A DNA stretch of 10,598 nt from assembly GCA_037447655.1 (NCBI GenBank), contig JBBHKE010000438.1:1-10598 (forward strand), given 5' to 3'. Shown here one piece after another: positions 7,027 through 10,598 of the stretch. This stretch comes from Zygnema cylindricum (lineage: Eukaryota > Streptophyta > Zygnematophyceae > Zygnematales > Zygnemataceae). The notes beneath the pieces are model-generated. The model worked only from the letters and a program-made list of their open reading frames with translations. It did not search any database and had not been told where the DNA came from. How positions within the stretch are numbered: the stretch's first letter is position 1; each line of letters begins with the position of its first letter. The translations under genes and the position numbers were made by a program.

Positions 7027-7335
7027 TCCAATCATCATTATTTACGAATTGTCGGGCCCGAGGCCCCCGAATCTAGGTGTACGTTTTTTTTTTTGTTTCT
7101 TTCTATTCCTTTTTTTTTTAATTTGTTTTTCCTTGGTGATTATTAGCGAGCGCCGACCTTCTAATCATCCGCGTGTCGGTCAGCGGAGCCTTTTAATTTG
7201 TTCTCGGAAAATATTCGTGATTTTAATTTGTCTTTTTTATCTTACTTTCTTCACCTTTTTTGTTGTTCCATTTTTGTTCTTCCTCCTCTCTTTTTTCAGC
7301 CTTTCTACTTCAAGTGCCTTCTCCTAATCGAGTTT
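7027..7335. other. Non-coding, upstream region of the F-box gene
   Basis: T-rich sequence with a GC-rich palindromic patch near 7051-7067 (CGGGCCCGAGGCCCCCG) and an imperfect inverted repeat GCCGACC...GTCGGTC (about 7152-7182). The 187-residue plus-strand frame covering 6764-7327 starts inside the fold-back element and is Phe/Leu/Ser low-complexity, so it is not accepted as a gene. Confidence 0.5.
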
Positions 7336-7527
7336 ACCGTCTTTAAAAGTGTTAAAAAAAATATTTTTACCCTCTTTAAAATGTATTCTTATCCTCTTTA
7401 AAAGTGTTAAAAAAAAAATTCTCACCCTCTTTAAAAGTGTTAAAAAAAAGATTCTCACCCTCTTTAAAAGTGTTTAAAAAAAGATTCTTACCCTCTTCAA
7501 AACCGTTAAACCCCTTCTAAAAGTTAA
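7336..7527 (+). repeat. 33-bp tandem repeat upstream of the F-box gene
   Basis: Units begin CCTCTTTAAAAGTGTTAAA and end near GATTCTCAC. Unit starts at 7393, 7426, 7459 and 7492 give an exact 33-bp period. An earlier unit at 7338 and a shortened one at 7372 (missing ~12 bp of the A-run part) precede them, and a decayed unit follows. Each carries CTTTAAAAG, a near-palindrome. The array ends about 300 bp before the start codon, within likely promoter DNA, so it could influence expression, but there is no direct evidence. Confidence 0.9.
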
Positions 7528-7594
7528 AGAGATGTCAAATTTTTTATTCGAGCCGAATCGACCTTTAATGGGATATCGCCAAAAAATAATGTCC

Positions 7595-7820
7595 GGAAGC
7601 TTCCTTCCAAACTTCCTTTTCTTCTCGAATTAAGAAAAGCAACAGAAACCTTTTTTAGGGTTTTATTCCGTTTTTAGGGTTAAGGTTTTGATTCTGTTTC
7701 TGCAATTTCTCCATCATCCACCCGATTTAGGGTTTTGTACCTTTTTCTTGTTCGTTTATACTGTTGTTAATTTTTTTTTTCTCTCTTTTCTTTTTTATTT
7801 TGCACAAAGAGAAAGTGGCC
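7595..7820 (+). promoter_or_regulatory. Promoter-proximal region and leader of the F-box gene (three teloboxes)
   Basis: TTTAGGG occurs at 7654-7660, 7673-7679 and 7726-7732, a plant-type telobox cluster. No TATA box is evident. A CT-rich patch (about 7780-7794) precedes the start codon. GGAAGCTTCC (7595-7604) is a perfect palindrome that also matches two inverted heat-shock-element half-sites, though ten bases are weak evidence. CTTTTCTT (7616-7623) and AAGAAAAG (7632-7639) can pair as a short hairpin. The order telobox, GTTTCTG block, CT-run, ATGG is shared with the truncated paralog's leader (548-728). The transcription start cannot be fixed from sequence alone. Confidence 0.5.
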
Positions 7821-9026
7821 ATGGCTCGAATTTTCGATTCACCCTTACTAAATCTTCCCGACGACGTTTTTGATACGATCCTTAGTAAGGCTTCTTCTGG
7901 CGAGGCTAAAAAACTCGCCCTCTTGGCCTCTGTATGCAAAAAGTTTCAGCCTCCGGGGAGATCCGTTTCCGTATTGTCTATCGATTATAGTGTTCAATAC
8001 GAAAATGGTCGCTTTGCAAACATCCATGACATTCAGTTACGTTTGTCACTCCTCCTCCGTCACGCACCAAAAGTGACAAAAGTCACGTCGAAGGTGGAAG
8101 TTTCGCCTTCTACCCTCCTTTCGTGGTCGACGATTGTCGGTAAAACATTGACTTCTTTGGAGCTTCATGCATTTGATTTGGATCATGTGGGAATGTTGTA
8201 CATGTTTCCAGTCTTGGAGGACTTGAAAGTAAGAGTGGCTTCTGATTTCTGGAAGACTATATGGACCGGTTTTCAAAAGTTCAAGAGTATTAAGACATTA
8301 TGTGTAAATCTTCACGATGATTATTATGCAGCGGAAGAGAATGACTTGAATTCTTTCTTCCAACTCTTTCCTAACCTCGTCTCTTTGACGTTTGATATCG
8401 GCAAGGCTGAGCCTTGTAACGTCGTTCATCCAAATGTGAGTGTTCTCAGAGCATCAGCCATTACTACTGATATTATGATCGACTGTCCGAATGTTACAAG
8501 TTTAAACTTGCATATTGGGCGTGTTGTTAATCTTCACATAAAGAGGAGGATTTTTTCGACGGAAGTCGAGAGTTTCGACTATCTAAATTCCAATGACGAC
8601 GATGACGACGATGACGACGATAAAGACGATTACATTAGTATGAAATATGAGGTCCAAAAGGAAGAGTTTTCATTGACTTATCTCACTACGTTTTCACGAT
8701 GTATAACTTTTGATATTATGAGGAAGTGCAAAAGCGTGAAAAGCATGTCGATTTCCGCTCGCGAGCTTGTTTTTCTATATAAATGTGAAGGAAAGTTTTT
8801 GTTTCCCCGCATCTTTCACAGAGACGAGGACGTTTATGACTTCAACCTCGGCTTACCCGTCAAGTTGGTGGAACAACTTGCGAATTGTCCGGAATTCAAA
8901 GAACTTTGTTTCACTTCGGGGATGTTTCCTCTTAATGAAAATCAAATGATTGTTTTCCAAGACCGTTACAAAACGTTGAAGAGATCGTATCCAAATATTG
9001 CGTTTAAAAGCCCTTGGGATGTATAG
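7821..9026 (+). CDS. F-box protein with leucine-rich-repeat-like region
   Basis: This intron-free frame encodes 401 residues. Residues ~9-43 match the F-box pattern (LLNLPDDVFDTILS, then LALLASVCKKF). F-box domains bind SKP1, making the protein a probable substrate receptor of an SCF-type E3 ubiquitin ligase in cytosol or nucleus. From ~110 on, short leucine-rich-repeat-like units recur: LTSLELHAF (110-118), FPVLEDLKV (129-137), SIKTLCVNL (156-164), FPNLVSLTFDI (183-193), CPNVTSLNLHI (222-232), CKSVKSMSIS (303-312), CPEFKELCF (356-364). In this class such repeats present the substrate; the target is unknown. An acidic stretch of nine Asp (259-267) interrupts the repeats. No signal peptide or membrane segment is seen in this form. 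I chose the Met at 7821 because its context is GCCATGG and the paralog fragment aligns from the same Met. An upstream in-frame Met at 7764 would add 19 hydrophobic residues from the CT-rich leader. The F-box call is firm, the repeat class less so, and the exact subfamily unrecognised. Confidence 0.88.
   Translation: MARIFDSPLLNLPDDVFDTILSKASSGEAKKLALLASVCKKFQPPGRSVSVLSIDYSVQYENGRFANIHDIQLRLSLLLRHAPKVTKVTSKVEVSPSTLLSWSTIVGKTLTSLELHAFDLDHVGMLYMFPVLEDLKVRVASDFWKTIWTGFQKFKSIKTLCVNLHDDYYAAEENDLNSFFQLFPNLVSLTFDIGKAEPCNVVHPNVSVLRASAITTDIMIDCPNVTSLNLHIGRVVNLHIKRRIFSTEVESFDYLNSNDDDDDDDDDKDDYISMKYEVQKEEFSLTYLTTFSRCITFDIMRKCKSVKSMSISARELVFLYKCEGKFLFPRIFHRDEDVYDFNLGLPVKLVEQLANCPEFKELCFTSGMFPLNENQMIVFQDRYKTLKRSYPNIAFKSPWDV
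8595..8621 (+). repeat. In-frame 9-bp repeat encoding poly-Asp
   Basis: Three exact copies of GACGACGAT encode nine consecutive Asp residues (259-267), followed by Lys-Asp-Asp. It is a coding minisatellite likely to vary in copy number without frameshift. It falls between two repeat-like segments and so probably forms an exposed acidic loop. Confidence 0.9.
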
Positions 9027-9409
9027 AAGATTTTTTTGTTGTCTCCGTTGTTTTAGGGTCGATGGTATTTTGTACGATTTTTGTTTGATTCTTAGTATAG
9101 GGAATATATTTGTTGTTTCTAGAGGTTTAACCGGTATTATAGGGTGAATTATTGAGTATGTGAACAATGTTGGAATTGTTAACATAGAGCATTTGTTTGT
9201 TGTCTCTTTAGGGTTTTGACCTTTTTTAGGACAAATAATCAAGTGTACGATTATTGTTTGAGCTATTAATGTAGAGAATTTTCTGGTTTTTGTTTTCTTT
9301 TGTTTTTAAAAAGTGATTGATATTTTCATCGATGCTGTATCTTTTTTAACATGTATGATGGTACACATATCAGGTAACGGATTTTCTGTAGTAAAAGGAT
9401 TTTCCCTGT
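9027..9409. other. 3' flank of the F-box gene (probable 3' UTR and beyond)
   Basis: T-rich sequence with TTGT and TGTA motifs, as in plant 3' regions. There is no AATAAA close to the stop; the nearest related hexamer-like sequence is AATAAT near 9234. The polyadenylation site cannot be fixed. The first ~250 bp contain the degenerate repeats annotated separately. Confidence 0.45.
9036..9280 (+). repeat. Three degenerate ~80-bp tandem repeats in the 3' flank
   Basis: TTGTTGTCTC-type starts occur at 9036, 9110 and 9197. Units 1 and 3 share an 18-mer differing at one base (TGTACGATTTTTGTTTGA at 9071 versus TGTACGATTATTGTTTGA at 9244), plus TTTAGGG. Units 2 and 3 share the order AGT..AC.AT..TTG..GAA/GAGC..TTAA..TAGAG near their ends. 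The repeats are old and indel-rich. Confidence 0.55.
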
Positions 9410-9597
9410 CCTCTCTCACTCCTACTCCTTGCCCTCCCTCTCCTTCTTCCCCCCCTCCTTCCCCTTCAACCCAAGGTTTTCTTATGCTGCTATTTATTTT
9501 TGATTGGTTAAATTTCCTCTTCACTTTTCTGCCACTTCCTCTCCTTCTCTGCTTCCCCTCCCTCTCTCCCTTTCCCCCCCTCCTCCCCCTTGTAGGC
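9410..9597 (+). repeat. Two polypyrimidine tracts
   Basis: Tract 1 (about 9410-9472) and tract 2 (about 9533-9591) are C/T-rich and similar to each other around CCCTCCCTCTCC...TTCCCCCCCTCC. They are joined by AT-rich DNA. The overlapping open frame (9313-9831) owes its Pro/Ser-rich stretch to these tracts. Confidence 0.75.
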
Positions 9598-9666
9598 GGA
9601 ACAAGTTTTTTTCAATATACGGAATATTTATTTTTATTATTTTTAGTTTGTATGGTTATCGAAACT

Positions 9667-9769
9667 GGAGGAGAGGGAGAGAGGGCCAGGAGCGGGAGGG
9701 GACGAGGGAGAGGGAGACGGAGAAAGAGAGGGGAGAGGGGAGAGTGGGAGAGGGTAGAGGGGGAGTGGA
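9667..9769 (+). repeat. Polypurine tract
   Basis: Almost continuous A/G for about 100 bp (GAGAGGGAGAGAGGG, GGGGAGAGGGGAGAGTGGGAG). It is roughly complementary to the pyrimidine tracts at 9410-9591, so the locus could fold back. It is more specifically complementary to the tract at 6957-7026. Confidence 0.75.
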
Positions 9770-9831
9770 CTTTTACAGAGCAGATGTGGCCCAGTCTTTT
9801 TTTGGAAAGTTTGTTATTTCTCTTTAACTGA

Positions 9832-10230
9832 CTTTAAAACTAATGTTTTTAAATCTCACATACTTGTAATTTTACTTTTTTTACTTTTTCTTTTGGCCTT
9901 TTTTGTTTTTTGAGTGGAAGGTGACAGTTGGTGACGCTCTCATAAAACAAATTAAGTGTGGGTTTTTTTTTTTTTTTTTTTTTTTTTTCGCGTGGACGTT
10001 TTGCAGTTTACCATAAATGGTCTCAATATTCTTTTTTTATTTTTTGGTGGTTTTTTGCGAAACATATTTTAAATAGTTGTCTATTCTGTGATAAACCAAA
10101 AAATTGCACGAATTTTCAAATTCCACGATTAAATAGAAGAAAAGAAGCTCCAGTTCATTAATTTAAACTTTAAAAAAAAAACAAGACTTTCTTGAGCTTA
10201 ATTGTCCATTCTTTTTTTCTTAATTTTATT
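9832..10230. other. Non-coding T-rich region with a T26 run
   Basis: No gene is seen. An uninterrupted run of 26 T lies at 9963-9988. I looked for a retroposed body with target duplications next to it and found none I could support. The remainder is AT-rich without recognisable structure. Confidence 0.5.
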
Positions 10231-10379
10231 TTGAGTTTCGATTTGAATTTGAACTTGAATGTGAATTTTGAATTCGAATTTGGGTTTGAATTTTGAATTT
10301 GAATTTGAGTCTGAATTTGAATTTGAGTTTGGATTTGAATCCGAAGTTAAATTTAGATTTGAATTTGGATTGGAATTCG
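10231..10379 (+). repeat. Degenerate GAATTT hexamer array
   Basis: About 25 units of TTTGAA/GAATTT with scattered substitutions (GAGTTT, GGATTT, GAACTT) and occasional one-base insertions (TTTTGAA). It forms an imperfect microsatellite. The insertions break any open frame, so it is non-coding. Confidence 0.9.
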
Positions 10380-10598
10380 TTTAAGTCCAGAATTTAAATA
10401 TGGTGGATTGCTGACCAATCTTCTTCATCCATTTTGCTTTCTTATTGTTAATAACTTTTTTGTCATGTCTAAAAAGATTCTAATGCTTTGTTTAAACATA
10501 TCAGAAAATGAAAAAAAAATAAAAAATGGACACAAGTTTTAACAATTTTATTTACAAGTAGGATTTCTAAACTTTAAATTTCTGAAATCCTTATTGGC
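10380..10598. other. Non-coding right end of window
   Basis: AT-rich with no gene seen. AGGATTTC (10560-10567) and GAAATCCT (10584-10591) form an exact 8-bp inverted repeat with a 16-base loop, which could be chance or one end of a structure continuing outside the window. Confidence 0.45.

Noticed and set aside
6764-7327. 187-residue plus-strand open frame
   Set aside because: It starts inside the fold-back element, crosses a CT tract, and ends in Phe/Leu/Ser low complexity. No recognisable protein.
7764-7820. Upstream in-frame Met giving a 19-residue hydrophobic extension of the F-box protein (possible signal peptide)
   Set aside because: The extension is encoded by the CT-rich leader, is missing from the paralog alignment, and the Met at 7821 has a much better context. 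A signal peptide would not suit an F-box protein.
9313-9831. 172-residue plus-strand open frame
   Set aside because: It is Pro/Ser-rich over the pyrimidine tracts and Gly/Arg/Glu-rich over the purine tract, with hydrophobic filler between. Composition explains the open frame and no domain is visible.
9963-9988. T26 run as the poly(A) tail of a minus-strand retroposon
   Set aside because: No flanking target duplication and no recognisable SINE or gene copy adjacent to it.

Overview
The window looks like nuclear DNA of a eukaryote, most likely from a plant or algal lineage. It is AT-rich, has one intron-free F-box type gene in a plant-like promoter setting (three TTTAGGG 'telobox' motifs and pyrimidine patches in the leader, start codon context GCCATGG), and is otherwise filled with simple repeats and short non-coding transposons. 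TTTAGGG also occurs as the telomere unit in some non-plant lineages, so the assignment is an inference. There are no operons, Shine-Dalgarno sites, tRNA, rRNA or CRISPR signals.

Layout, left to right. Bases 1-337 are AT-rich with microsatellites. Bases 338-547 (minus strand) are the first ~60 codons of an F-box gene clearly related to the complete gene on the right; its leader (548-728) is also recognisably related, so this is a truncated paralog with its own 5' flank. Bases 729-1110 are purine-rich simple sequence with a G-quadruplex motif. Bases 1111-2744 hold no gene but contain a cluster of GTAC sites at 10-11 bp spacing (1721-1924). Bases 2745-2966 are two near-identical 111-bp tandem units. 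Bases 3290-6921 are a dense cluster of one family of small terminal-inverted-repeat elements (MITE-like, probably non-autonomous, TA-flanked): three ~550-bp copies, a ~218-bp internally deleted copy, a copy split by a nested element in the opposite orientation, and a 230-bp fold-back element with ~80-bp arms. Bases 6957-7026 are a polypyrimidine tract and 7336-7527 a 33-bp tandem repeat. The leader and promoter region (7595-7820) leads into the intact gene at 7821-9026. The 3' flank has three degenerate ~80-bp repeats, pyrimidine and purine tracts, a T26 run and a degenerate GAATTT hexamer array (10231-10379).

How it fits together. Two related F-box genes lie head-to-head about 7.3 kb apart: the left one is broken, the right one intact. 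The gap is occupied by the transposon cluster. F-box proteins with leucine-rich repeats normally act as substrate receptors of SCF ubiquitin ligases. Such families are often large and prone to duplication and decay, which matches the intact-plus-broken pair. The most unusual parts are the transposon cluster (shared termini, perfect 30-bp inverted repeats in one copy, nested insertion, identical element junctions suggesting tandem amplification) and the helically phased GTAC array. All identities given were counted by eye; no database search was run.
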